Assembly: GCA_965248765.1 (NCBI GenBank)
Contig: CBDFKF010000004.1
Coordinates: forward strand, 1,860,001 to 1,924,000
From: CBDFKF01 sp965248765
GTDB taxonomy: Bacteria > Pseudomonadota > Alphaproteobacteria > VGEJ01
Reading direction: 5' to 3'
Length of the DNA: 64,000 nucleotides
The translations under genes were made by a program, and so were the position numbers. This document shows positions 25,132 to 33,537 of this stretch, one piece after another. The notes beneath the pieces were generated by a model. The model was not told the origin of the DNA and ran no database searches. It saw nothing but the letters and a program-made list of their open reading frames with translations. Each line of letters begins with the position of its first letter. Positions within the stretch are counted from its first letter, which is position 1.

Positions 25132-26562
25132 TTAGCCGAGCTTGCCGAGGAGGCGAACCAGACGCTTGGTCCGGTTGCTGAACAGCTTGGACATATAATA
25201 ACTGGAAGCCGCGCGCTTGCCGACTTCGGCGAGCGTCGGATAGGGCACCACGGTGCGTGCCATGGCGCCGATCTTGAGCTTCTGATCGAGCGCCAGCACC
25301 CACGGCTGTATCAGCTCACCCGCGCGCGCCCCGACTATGCCGGCGCCGAGAATGCGCCCGCGCGGCGTTGCGATCACCTTGATCAGTCCCTCGCTCTGCC
25401 TCTCGGTCAGCGCGCGATCGTTCTCGGCGAACGGCCAACGCAACACCCGGATCGCGCCTGCCTGCGCGCGCGCAGCGGGCTCCAATAGCCCGACCTGTGC
25501 AAGCTCAGGGTCCGAGTAGGTCACCCGCGGGATCGCTTGCCCGTTGGCACGGGCCGGCAGCCGGAACAAAGCGCGGCGAATGACGATACCGGCGTGGTAG
25601 CTCGCGACGTGGGTGAACTGCAGAGGGCCGGCGACGTCGCCGATCGCGTAGACCCGGCGGTTCGACGTGCGCAAGCCAGTATCGACGGTGATGCCACGTG
25701 CCGTGTGGGCGATGCCGGCCCGGTCGAGATCGAGATCGGCGATGTTGGGCGTCCGTCCCGCGGCAACCAGCAGATGCGAGCCGTCGATCACCTCCTCGCC
25801 TTCGCCGCCCTCCGAACGGACGCGAATTCCGCTCTCGCCTGCAGTCTCCACGGCGACGACCCGTCGCCCCTCATACAGCTCCACTCCTTCGCCCTGCAGC
25901 CGCCGCCGCACGAACGTGACCAGTTCGGGATCGTCCGCTCCAAGGAGGTCGGCCATCTCGACCAGGCTGACCCGGGCGCCCAGGCGACGGTGGGCCTGGG
26001 CCATCTCGACCCCCACCGGGCCACCGCCCAGCACAACGAGATGGTCGGGGCGAGTGGTGTTGTCGAACAAGGTCTCGTTGGTAAGGAATGGCGTGCCGCT
26101 GAGGCCGGGAATTGGCGGCACGCGCGGCGAGGACCCCGTCGCGACGACGAAACGGCGGGCGCGTATCCGGTGATCGCCGGCCACTACCTCGCGCGGCCCC
26201 GTGAAGCGCGCGCTCGCCGCGATCACCCGTACGCCTAGCCCCGTGAAACGCTCGATCGAGTCGTTGGGCGCGATCTCGTCGATAACCTCGCGGACATGGC
26301 GCTGAACCCTGGCGAAGTCGATCTCCGGGACCGTTGGCCCGATTCCGAAAAGGCCGCCGCGGCGCATGCTGTGGGCGACATGGGCGGCGGCCAACAACGA
26401 TTTCGACGGGATGCAACCGTAGTTGAGGCAATCGCCGCCCATACGGCCGCGCTCGATCAGTACCGTGTCGGCGCCAAGCTGGCTCGCCCCAGCGGCCACA
26501 ATAAGCCCGCCCGAGCCGGCACCGATCACACAAATATCGGTCTCGATCAAACCCTCTGGCAT
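25132..26562 (-). CDS. Dihydrolipoamide dehydrogenase/mercuric-reductase-like FAD disulfide oxidoreductase
   Basis: 476 residues from ATG 26562. N-terminal FAD motif DICVIGAGSGGLIVAAGA, redox-active pair Cys45-Cys50 in GGDCLNYGCIPSK, NAD(P)H motif VVLGGGPVGVEMAQ, FAD-binding VYAIGDVAGPLQFTH, and a dimerisation domain ending VVPYPTLAEVGKRAA. The catalytic His-Glu pair of true lipoamide dehydrogenases (HAHPT..E) is replaced by PYPTLAEVG, as in the mercuric-reductase-like subgroup. It lacks the HMA domain and C-terminal cysteines of MerA, so mercury reduction is unlikely. The real substrate is unknown. Co-transcribed with the histidine kinase. Confidence 0.85.
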   Translation of the reverse strand: MPEGLIETDICVIGAGSGGLIVAAGASQLGADTVLIERGRMGGDCLNYGCIPSKSLLAAAHVAHSMRRGGLFGIGPTVPEIDFARVQRHVREVIDEIAPNDSIERFTGLGVRVIAASARFTGPREVVAGDHRIRARRFVVATGSSPRVPPIPGLSGTPFLTNETLFDNTTRPDHLVVLGGGPVGVEMAQAHRRLGARVSLVEMADLLGADDPELVTFVRRRLQGEGVELYEGRRVVAVETAGESGIRVRSEGGEGEEVIDGSHLLVAAGRTPNIADLDLDRAGIAHTARGITVDTGLRTSNRRVYAIGDVAGPLQFTHVASYHAGIVIRRALFRLPARANGQAIPRVTYSDPELAQVGLLEPAARAQAGAIRVLRWPFAENDRALTERQSEGLIKVIATPRGRILGAGIVGARAGELIQPWVLALDQKLKIGAMARTVVPYPTLAEVGKRAASSYYMSKLFSNRTKRLVRLLGKLG

Positions 26563-26671
26563 AAACCTGGCCTCGTCCGCCGGCAATATGCGGCGGATTT
26601 GCCACCGTGGCGAGCTTCCCGCGTGCCGATGCATGATCGCCGGCCGCACCTAGCGACGCGAGGGCGCTAGT

Positions 26672-26700
26672 TTGACTTCAAGGAGTCCAGACCGTATACA
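26672..26700 (+). promoter_or_regulatory. Sigma-70-type promoter of the rpmH operon
   Basis: TTGACT (26672-26677) and TATACA (26695-26700) are separated by exactly 17 bases, 55 bases upstream of the rpmH start. It matches five of six -35 bases and fits the -10 consensus well; the divergent position relative to the oxidoreductase gene fits. Confidence 0.7.
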
Positions 26701-26754
26701 CCGGCCGATGCCGCCAGGCCCTGCGGACGGCCGGCGAATCGGCGGAGAGTTTCA

Positions 26755-26889
26755 GTGAAACGGACGTTTCAACCCAGCGTGTTGGTACGCAAGCGCCGCC
26801 ATGGCTTCCGTAGCCGTATGGCGACCCCCGCCGGCCGGAGGGTCCTTTCGCGACGGCGCGCCAAAGGCCGCAAGCGCCTTTCCGCATAG
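26755..26889 (+). CDS. rpmH: 50S ribosomal protein L34
   Basis: 44 residues, the normal L34 length: KRTFQPSVLVRKRRHGFRSR at the start and RRRAKGRKRLSA at the end, the near-invariant family sequence. It begins at GTG 26755 with GGCGGAGAG upstream. Component of the large ribosomal subunit. First gene of the conserved rpmH-rnpA-yidD-yidC block; six bases separate its stop from the rnpA start. Confidence 0.97.
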   Translation: MKRTFQPSVLVRKRRHGFRSRMATPAGRRVLSRRRAKGRKRLSA

Positions 26890-26894
26890 ACCCG

Positions 26895-27302
26895 ATGCCG
26901 ACGCCACTCGGGCGTCTCCGACGGAGATCGGAGTTCTTGCGCGTGGCCGCGGCCCGACGCAAATCGGCAGCCAAGGGGCTGGTCCTCCAGGCCGCGCCCC
27001 GCGATGCCGCTGGGGGCGCAATCACACTGCGCATCGGCTTCACCGTTTCCAAGCGAGTTGGCAAAGCCGTCGCGCGCAATCGCGCCAAGCGGCGCTTGCG
27101 CGCCGCGGCGGCAGCCATCATGCCTCTTCACGCGGCCGCCGACCGTGATTATGTGATCATCGGACGGGCGGCGACGCTACGCCGCCCCTATCCGGCTCTG
27201 GTGTCGGATCTTGAGACAGCGCTGCGGCGGCTTGGCGCTTGGTGCGATCGGCCCGGGTCAGCGCCGTCGTTGGCTGAGCCGACCGATGGAAAGACCGCAT
27301 GA
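26895..27302 (+). CDS. rnpA: Ribonuclease P protein component
   Basis: 135 residues. The RNR signature that binds RNase P RNA is clear in GFTVSKRVGKAVARNRAKRR, and the N-terminal GRLRRRSEFLRVAAARRKS is typical. It works with the M1 RNA to mature tRNA 5' ends. Its stop overlaps the yidD start as ATGA. The C-terminal 20 residues are a poorly conserved tail. Confidence 0.95.
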   Translation: MPTPLGRLRRRSEFLRVAAARRKSAAKGLVLQAAPRDAAGGAITLRIGFTVSKRVGKAVARNRAKRRLRAAAAAIMPLHAAADRDYVIIGRAATLRRPYPALVSDLETALRRLGAWCDRPGSAPSLAEPTDGKTA

Positions 27303-27541
27303 ACCCAGCCGTTCTAGTTTTGAGGGTGCTGATACGCGGCTACCAGCTAGCGATTTCCCCGCTGTTCCCGCCGCGCTGCCGCTATCTCCCAAGCTGCTCT
27401 GAGTACACCGCAGAGGCCTTGCATCGCCACGGCCTTGTGCGCGGAGGCTGGCTCGGCATCCGCCGTATCGCACGGTGCCATCCATGGGGCGGTTCTGGCT
27501 TCGACCCCGTGCCCGACCCGCGCCCAACGGCTAGACGATGA
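27299..27541 (+). CDS. yidD: Membrane protein insertion efficiency factor YidD
   Basis: 80 residues: an amphipathic N-terminus LRVLIRGYQLAISPLF, then the conserved CRYLPSCSEYTAEAL with paired cysteines and CHPWGGSGFDPVP near the end. YidD assists YidC at the inner membrane. It overlaps rnpA by four bases and yidC by four bases (ATGA at 27538), a tightly coupled set. Confidence 0.95.
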   Translation: MNPAVLVLRVLIRGYQLAISPLFPPRCRYLPSCSEYTAEALHRHGLVRGGWLGIRRIARCHPWGGSGFDPVPDPRPTARR

Positions 27542-29349
27542 CCGATCAACGCAACCTGATCCTCGCGATCGTTCTGTCCATCGTCATCGTTCTCGGCTTT
27601 GAGTTCGCTTACAACTTCCTCAGTCCGCCGCCACCGCCGCGGACCGACACGAGCCAGGCGGTCGCTCCCGGCGAAGCTCCGGTCGCTCCCGGTAATACCT
27701 TGCGTGCCGACGGACCGCGGGCCCCAGGCGCCGAGGCTTCGAGCCCCGCCGCCGCGCCCGTCTCGCGCGATGAGATCATCGCTGGTGATCCGCGGGTCCA
27801 GATCGCGACGCCGCAACTGCGCGGCTCCATTTCACTCACCGGTGCGCGCTTCGATGATCTCACCCTGATCAACTATCGCGAGACGGTGGAACCCGACAGC
27901 CCCGAGATAGTGCTCCTGTCCCCTAAGGGCACGGCCATCTCGGGCGCCGAGCATGGGCAGTCAATGTTCATGCCGCGGAGCGAGGTCACCAATAGTGGAC
28001 CGTATTACGCGTGGCTGGGATGGCTCCCACCCGAGGAAAGCGGGATCGCTGTTCCAGACGAAACGACCGTATGGCAGGCCGACCGCCAAGATCTCACACC
28101 GGATCGTCCTGTCACATTGAGATGGGACAACGGCCAAGGACTCCGCTTCATCCAACGCGTGCAGGTCGACGAGACCTTCATGTTCACCATCGATCGAAGC
28201 GTCGAGAACTACGGGACGACCGAGGTGGCACTATTGCCATTCGGCATCATCGCGCGGACCGGCACGCCGTGGATCTCCGGCTTCTACATTCTGCACGAGG
28301 GTCCGCTCGGCGTTTTCGACGGCACGCTCGAAGAGTACGACTACAGCGATCTCCAGGACGACGGCCGCATCGAGGCGACCACCACCGGCGGTTGGATCGG
28401 TATCACTGACAAGTACTGGCTGGTCACCCTGATCCCCGATCAGCGCGAGCGCTTCTGGGGGAGCTTCGCCCATTGGGTGAGCGGGAGTCTCGACAAGTTC
28501 CAGACCGACTACCTGCGCGAGGAATTGGTGATCCCGGCGGGCGGTAGCGTCGAAGTTACCGACCGCGTGTTCGCCGGCGCCAAGGTCGCCGAGACCCTGG
28601 CTGACTACCAGGACACCCTTGGCATCGTGCGGTTCGACCTCGCGGCGGCGTTTCGCTGGCTCTACTTCTTGGCCGAGCCGCTGTTCCACGTCTTGATGTT
28701 CTTTAACAACATCCTCGGCAACTTCGGGCTCGCCATCCTTCTTCTCACGGTGTGCGTCAAGATCGTGTTCTTCCCCCTGGCCAACAAGGCCTACCGCTCG
28801 ATGGCCTCGATGAAGAAGCTGCAGCCCGAGGTCACCAAGATGCGCGAGCAGTTTTCGGGTGATCGCGCGCGCATGCAAAAAGAGATGATGGCGCTCTACA
28901 AGCGCGAGAAGGCGAATCCGATGATGGGCTGCCTGCCCATGCTGATCCAGATCCCAGTCTTCTTTGCTTTGTATCAGGTCCTGTTCGTCACGATCGAGAT
29001 GCGCCAAGCACCGTTCTTCGGCTGGGTAACCGACCTCTCTGCGCGCGATCCCAGCAACGTCTTCAACCCGTTTGGGCTGATCCCGTTCGAGTATCCCGAC
29101 ATCCTGCAAATGGGCATATTACCGATTCTGATGGGCCTCAGCATGTGGCTGCAGATGCGGCTCAATCCGCAGCCGCAGGACCCCATTCAGGCCAAGATAT
29201 TTATGTTCATGCCAATCTTTTTCACGTTCCTGCTCGCCTCGTTCCCGGCGGGCCTCGTCATTTACTGGACTTGGAACAACCTCCTGTCGATCCTCCAGCA
29301 GTGGGTGATCATGAAGCGCATGGGGATCGCGCGACCGGCCTCGTCCTGA
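27538..29349 (+). CDS. yidC: Membrane protein insertase YidC
   Basis: 603 residues. N-terminal span LILAIVLSIVIVLGFEF, a proline/alanine linker, and the large periplasmic P1 domain (about residues 80-340) with the family blocks GSISLTGARFDDLTL and GGWIGITDKYWLV. The insertase core follows: FGLAILLLTVCVKIVFFPL with the conserved basic residue (Lys) in the groove, KLQPEVTKMREQF, NPMMGCLPMLIQIPVFFALY, and the last spans IFMFMPIFFTFLLASFPAGL. It inserts and folds inner-membrane proteins alone or with SecYEG. Length is normal for Gram-negatives and no frame damage is visible. Confidence 0.97.
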   Translation: MTDQRNLILAIVLSIVIVLGFEFAYNFLSPPPPPRTDTSQAVAPGEAPVAPGNTLRADGPRAPGAEASSPAAAPVSRDEIIAGDPRVQIATPQLRGSISLTGARFDDLTLINYRETVEPDSPEIVLLSPKGTAISGAEHGQSMFMPRSEVTNSGPYYAWLGWLPPEESGIAVPDETTVWQADRQDLTPDRPVTLRWDNGQGLRFIQRVQVDETFMFTIDRSVENYGTTEVALLPFGIIARTGTPWISGFYILHEGPLGVFDGTLEEYDYSDLQDDGRIEATTTGGWIGITDKYWLVTLIPDQRERFWGSFAHWVSGSLDKFQTDYLREELVIPAGGSVEVTDRVFAGAKVAETLADYQDTLGIVRFDLAAAFRWLYFLAEPLFHVLMFFNNILGNFGLAILLLTVCVKIVFFPLANKAYRSMASMKKLQPEVTKMREQFSGDRARMQKEMMALYKREKANPMMGCLPMLIQIPVFFALYQVLFVTIEMRQAPFFGWVTDLSARDPSNVFNPFGLIPFEYPDILQMGILPILMGLSMWLQMRLNPQPQDPIQAKIFMFMPIFFTFLLASFPAGLVIYWTWNNLLSILQQWVIMKRMGIARPASS

Positions 29350-29996
29350 CGGCCGACGCCTCTCCGCCGACGGCAGAGGACCACGAGCGCGGGCGCCTGT
29401 TGTTTGCACAGGCCTGCCGTTTCATTACCGCCGCGTCGTCGCTGGCAAGCCTCCCGCCGCAAGGGCTGCCTGAGGTCGCTTTCGCCGGCCGCTCCAACGT
29501 CGGCAAATCGAGCCTCATCAACGCGCTCACCGGCCGCAACACGCTCGCGCGCACCTCAAAAACGCCGGGCCGCACGCGTCAGATCAACTTCTTCTCGCTC
29601 GGCGATCGCCTTCAGCTCGTCGATCTGCCCGGGTACGGCTACGCCCGCGCTTCGAAGACCTCTATCGGCGCGTGGACAACGCTGGTGCACCGCTACCTGG
29701 AGGGGCGCGCGAGTTTGCGGCGCGCCTGCCTTTTGATCGATGCGCGCCGCGGCATCGTGGCGACCGATCGCGCGATGATGGGCCGCCTCGACGAGGCGGC
29801 GGTCTCCTACCAGATCGTCCTCACCAAAGCTGATGCCTTACGCACGGCCGAGCTCACCGCGCGTATCGCGGCCGTCGCAACCGAGCTCGCGCGCCACGCC
29901 GCCGCCCATCCGGAGATCGTTGCTACCAGCGCACACAAGGGCTCCGGTATCCCTGAGCTGCGGGCCGCCCTCGCGCGCTTGGCGGGACCCCCATGA
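29301..29996 (+). CDS. engB: GTPase EngB (YihA/YsxC), ribosome assembly
   Basis: About 231 residues. G1 VAFAGRSNVGKSSLI, switch region TSKTPGRTRQINFF, G3 VDLPGYGYA, and G4 VLTKAD define the EngB GTPase needed for late 50S assembly. The family leader GRLLFAQACRFITAA requires a start upstream of the yidC stop. The best in-frame candidate is GTG 29301, overlapping yidC by 49 bases; no ATG is available and the start is uncertain. It is followed by argB 81 bases downstream. Confidence 0.9.
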   Translation: MGDHEAHGDRATGLVLTADASPPTAEDHERGRLLFAQACRFITAASSLASLPPQGLPEVAFAGRSNVGKSSLINALTGRNTLARTSKTPGRTRQINFFSLGDRLQLVDLPGYGYARASKTSIGAWTTLVHRYLEGRASLRRACLLIDARRGIVATDRAMMGRLDEAAVSYQIVLTKADALRTAELTARIAAVATELARHAAAHPEIVATSAHKGSGIPELRAALARLAGPP

Positions 29997-30077
29997 TCTT
30001 CTATAACCGCCCGGCCTCTGAGGGCGCGCCCCAAGGGCGATGCCGGCTTTAGCCGCGGGTCGGGCCGCGACGGTCCC

Positions 30078-30986
30078 ATGAACACGTCCAACCGGTCGGC
30101 GCTCCGGCGCTACCTGCAGACCGCGCACACGCTGTCCGAGGCGCTGCCATACATGCGCCAGTTCGCCGGCCAGACGTTTGTCATCAAGTATGGCGGGCAT
30201 GCCATGGGCGACGAGGAGCTCAGCCTGAACTTCGCGCGCGACATCGTGCTGCTGAAGCAGGTCGGCATTAACCCCATCGTCGTCCACGGCGGTGGGCCTC
30301 AGATCGGTGCCATGCTCGAGCGCCTGAACATCGACAGCACGTTCATCGGTGGACTGCGCGTGACCGACCAGCCGACCATCGGAGTCGTCGAGATGGTGCT
30401 GTCGGGCAGCATCAACAAGCAGATCGTCACGACCATCGGAGCCGCTGGCGGCACCGCCATCGGTCTCTCCGGCAAGGACGGCCGTCTCATTGAGGCGCGC
30501 AAGCTGGAGCGCCGGCAGCGCGATGCGGAGACCGGCGAGGAGACGACGCTCGATCTCGGCTTCGTCGGCGAGCCGGTTAAGATCAACCCGACCTTACTCG
30601 ATTCGTTGGCCGGGCTCGACGTCATCCCGGTGGTCGCGCCGATCGGCATCGGCGCCGACGGCGAGACCTACAACATCAACGCCGATTCGGCGGCCGGCGC
30701 GGTCGCGGCTGCGGTCAGCGCGCGCAAGCTGGTGATGCTCACCGACGTCGCCGGCGTGCTCGACGGCGACGGCACGCTAATGGCCGCCCTCCCGATCGAG
30801 AAGGCCAGGCGGCTAATCGCAGAGGGCACGATCGAGGGCGGCATGATCCCCAAGGTCGAGACCTGTATCGAGGCGATCGCCGGCGGTGTTGGCGCGGCGC
30901 ACATCCTCGATGGCCGCATCCCCCACGTCCTCTTGCTCGAGATTTTCACCGAGCAGGGCGTCGGCACCATGCTCGACAGCGACTGA
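30078..30986 (+). CDS. argB: Acetylglutamate kinase
   Basis: 302 residues, complete. It phosphorylates N-acetylglutamate in the second step of arginine synthesis. The amino-acid kinase motifs are FVIKYGGHAMGD, INPIVVHGGGPQIG, GLRVTDQPTIGVVEMVL, GLSGKDGRLI, and AGVLDGDGTL; the N-terminal helix (ALRRYLQTAHTLSEALPYM) is the one used by arginine-sensitive hexameric enzymes. Its position right after engB is common in Alphaproteobacteria. Confidence 0.96.
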   Translation: MNTSNRSALRRYLQTAHTLSEALPYMRQFAGQTFVIKYGGHAMGDEELSLNFARDIVLLKQVGINPIVVHGGGPQIGAMLERLNIDSTFIGGLRVTDQPTIGVVEMVLSGSINKQIVTTIGAAGGTAIGLSGKDGRLIEARKLERRQRDAETGEETTLDLGFVGEPVKINPTLLDSLAGLDVIPVVAPIGIGADGETYNINADSAAGAVAAAVSARKLVMLTDVAGVLDGDGTLMAALPIEKARRLIAEGTIEGGMIPKVETCIEAIAGGVGAAHILDGRIPHVLLLEIFTEQGVGTMLDSD

Positions 30987-30997
30987 AGCGCGCGGCC

Positions 30998-31690
30998 TCA
31001 GGTCTCGAAGAACTCGATGTGCCAGGACATTTCGTCCTCGGACAGCAGGCAGTCCTTGCCCTGCGGTGCCACGTACGAGTGGGTCGGAACCTTGGCAAGC
31101 TTGCGCTGGAGCTGCATCGCCGTCGCCATGGTAAGCCCGGCGGTCCAGGCCAATGAAGTAATCGACTTGCCGTTCTTGGAATCGAAGATTTGCCGCACCA
31201 GCGGCTCCTTCACTTCGGCCATCAGGGCCAGCGCTTGGGTAATGAACTCGTGGTTCTTGAGCTTTATCTCGTCGACGATTACCTCGTCGTTCAGCTTGCC
31301 GTCGTTGAACATGAGCTCCGCACGGCTCGTCGAGAGCGCGTTCACGTCGGCCTTGCTCTCCTTCTCGAGCCGGCGCTCGACCGCCTTTTTGAGTTCCCGC
31401 GCCATCTCGTCGTCGAGGTCGCTGCGCTCCCTGAGGATCTGCAAGAGCGAGGACGTCACGAAGCCAGCGACGCGCTTGATCGCCCGCTGACTGAGGCTCG
31501 GTCGATTGACGATCGGCTCGTGCCACGATTCGACCTCGGCGGCACCATCGATGATGCTGTCCAAAGTCTCTTCCCGGATCTGCGCATTGGAGTTGGCGAG
31601 CAGCGAGCCGACAGCCGGGACATCTTGCGCGGCGGCGATGGCATCGGCCACCGGCTCGGCCACCCGTGAGCGCTTGGCGATTGCCGACAT
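30998..31690 (-). CDS. DUF2336 family protein (short)
   Basis: 230 residues from ATG 31690. The repeated helical pattern ADAIAAAQDVPAVGSLLANS, AQIREETLDSIIDGA, and WHEPIVNRPSLSQRAIKRVA is typical of DUF2336, an alphaproteobacterial family of HEAT-like helical proteins. Usual members are about 350 residues, so this copy lacks part of the N-terminal half or starts further up in the frame (open to 31984, but that part is antisense to the DUF444 gene). Function unknown. Divergent from the DUF444 gene with 55 bases between. Confidence 0.65.
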   Translation of the reverse strand: MSAIAKRSRVAEPVADAIAAAQDVPAVGSLLANSNAQIREETLDSIIDGAAEVESWHEPIVNRPSLSQRAIKRVAGFVTSSLLQILRERSDLDDEMARELKKAVERRLEKESKADVNALSTSRAELMFNDGKLNDEVIVDEIKLKNHEFITQALALMAEVKEPLVRQIFDSKNGKSITSLAWTAGLTMATAMQLQRKLAKVPTHSYVAPQGKDCLLSEDEMSWHIEFFET

Positions 31691-31745
31691 TGCTCCCTGA
31701 ATCGGCCCGTCAACAAAGCCGGTTGACCACAGCCAGCCGTGCCAG

Positions 31746-32639
31746 ATGGCATATTTTGTAGATCGGCGCCCGAACCCCAAGGACAAGAGTCTCGGTAACC
31801 GCCAGCGCTTCATCCGACGGGCGCGGGCCCACATCAAGGAAGTCGTCGATCGCTCGATCCGCGAGCGCAACGTCTCGGACGTCGCCGCCGGCGAGACCAT
31901 CTCCATCCCGACCAAGGGAATCGACGAGCCCCGCCTGACCCATGCCAGCAAGGGCGGTCGCCGCGAACGGGTGTTTCCCGGCAATCGCGACTACATCGAA
32001 GGCGATCGCATAGCCAAACCGCGCGGCGACGGTGCCGGCGTGGGCGACGGTGACGGCAAGGAGGGCACCGACAGCGGCTCGGGCGAAGACGCGTTCCAGT
32101 TCGTGCTGTCGCGTGACGAGTTCCTCGAACTGTTTTTCGAGGACCTCGAGCTGCCGGACTTCGTCAAGACCACCTTGAAGGAGGTCTACACCGTGCGCCC
32201 ACGGCGGGCCGGCCACACGGCATCCGGCACACCTGCCAATCTCAACGTGCTACGCACGATGCGCAACAGCTACGCCCGGCGGCTCGCGTTGAAGCGGCCT
32301 AGTCTGGCGCGGATGGAGGCGCTGGAATCGGAGATCTGCGACCTCGAAACGCTGGCCGATCTGATGCCGCTGGAACAGAACCGCCTGGAGAGCCTGCGCC
32401 GCGAGTTCGAGGAGCTGGGCGAAAACGGCGTTATGTCCCCTACATCGATCCCTTCGACGTCCGCTACAACCGCTTCGAGATGCGACCGGAACCCAATTCC
32501 AAGGCCGTGATGTTCTGCCTAATGGACGTGTCGGGGTCGATGGGTGAGCGCGAGAAAGACCTCGCGAAGCGTTTCTTCATGTTGCTCCACCTGTTCCTTG
32601 GGCGTCGCTACGAGCGCACCGACCTTATCTTCGTCCGCC
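31746..32639 (+). pseudogene. DUF444 (YeaH/YhbH) gene, frameshifted and cut by IS21
   Basis: The N-terminal two-thirds of a DUF444 protein: FVDRRPNPKDKSLGNRQRF, GVGDGDGKEG linker, FQFVLSRDEFLELFFEDLEL. After LGENG (near 32432) the homology moves to another frame: YVPYIDPFDVRYNRFE, VMFCLMDVSGSMGE (a von Willebrand-type metal site) and RYERTDLIFV. It then stops abruptly at 32640 where an IS21 end begins. Intact members work with the PrkA kinase in stress response. Neither PrkA nor SpoVR is in the window, and the missing 3' end was not found on the far side of the IS block. Confidence 0.85.
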
Positions 32640-32646
32640 TGTCAAC

Positions 32647-32688
32647 GGCGGCGTAAAAATGTACCGGCGCGGCGGCGTAAAAATGTAC
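32647..32688. repeat. Two direct repeats at the IS21 end
   Basis: GGCGGCGTAAAAATGTAC occurs at 32647-32664 and again at 32671-32688, 24 bases apart. IS21 ends contain such multiple transposase-binding repeats, so this confirms the true end of copy A. Confidence 0.8.
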
Positions 32689-32760
32689 TGCGGGCTGGGT
32701 GGTAGCTTGTCCCCGTAGTCCACGGGAGGGGGCTGTGGGCCGACGGGGACAAGCGGGGGG

Positions 32761-33537
32761 TTATTCGGACGGTTGCCGGCGTCGTGACCGGCTCTGCTTG
32801 AGGCGGTAGCTCTCGCCGTTGATCTCCAGGATATGGCCATGGTGGGTGATGCGGTCGAGCAGCGCGCCGGTGAGGCGCTCGCTGGCGAACACCGTCGTCC
32901 ATTCCTGGAAGGGCAGGTTTGAGGTCACGATGGTGGCGCCGTTCTCGTAGCGCCGGCTGAAGACGTCGAACAGCAGCTCGCTTCTGGTCTGCGACAGGGG
33001 CCCGTAGCCGAGCTCGTCGACGATCAGGAGATTGACCCTGGCGAGCTGGGCCTGGAGGCGGAGCAGCCTCTTCTCGTCGCGCGCCTCGATCAGCTCGTGG
33101 ACCAGATGGGAGGCTGTGGCGAAGCGCACGCCGAGGCCCTTGTGGCAGGCGGCGAGGCCGAGGGCGAGAGCGACATGGGTCTTGCCGACGCCGCTCGGGC
33201 CGAGCAGGATTAGGTTCTCGCGGCGCGCGATATACTCGCCGCGCGCGAGATCCAGCACCAGCATCTTGTTGAGCGCCGGGATCGCCTTGAAATCGAAGCT
33301 CTCAAGCTGTTTGACGACAGGGAACCCGGCCTGCTTGATAAGCCGCTCGACGAGGCGGCGCTCGCGGTCGATCAGCTCCATCTCCACCAGCCGGGCCAGG
33401 AACCGCACATGATCCAGGCCCTCGGCCGCGCACCGGCGCGCCAGTTTCTCGTATTCCCGCAGGAAGGTCGGCAGCTTCAGCCTCTTCAGGTGATGTTCGA
33501 GCAGGATGCGGGGGGCCTCAACCATGGCCGGCCCCAC
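32761..33537 (-). CDS. istB: IS21-family helper ATPase IstB
   Basis: 258 residues, complete: RILLEHHLKRLKLPTFLREY at the N-terminus, Walker A LLGPSGVGKTHVALALG, Walker B NLLIVDELGYGPL, and the DnaA-like arginine region (GATIVTSNLPFQEW). IstB is the AAA+ regulator that helps the IstA transposase choose targets. Its start overlaps the end of istA by 20 bases. It is intact but its partner is not. Confidence 0.92.
   Translation of the reverse strand: MGPAMVEAPRILLEHHLKRLKLPTFLREYEKLARRCAAEGLDHVRFLARLVEMELIDRERRLVERLIKQAGFPVVKQLESFDFKAIPALNKMLVLDLARGEYIARRENLILLGPSGVGKTHVALALGLAACHKGLGVRFATASHLVHELIEARDEKRLLRLQAQLARVNLLIVDELGYGPLSQTRSELLFDVFSRRYENGATIVTSNLPFQEWTTVFASERLTGALLDRITHHGHILEINGESYRLKQSRSRRRQPSE

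Noticed and set aside
25132..26562. True mercuric reductase (merA)
   Set aside because: No HMA domain, no C-terminal cysteine pair and no mer genes nearby.
28231..29109. Minus-strand 292-residue frame under yidC
   Set aside because: Antisense to a clearly real gene; composition rich in H, R and D as expected for a GC-rich shadow.
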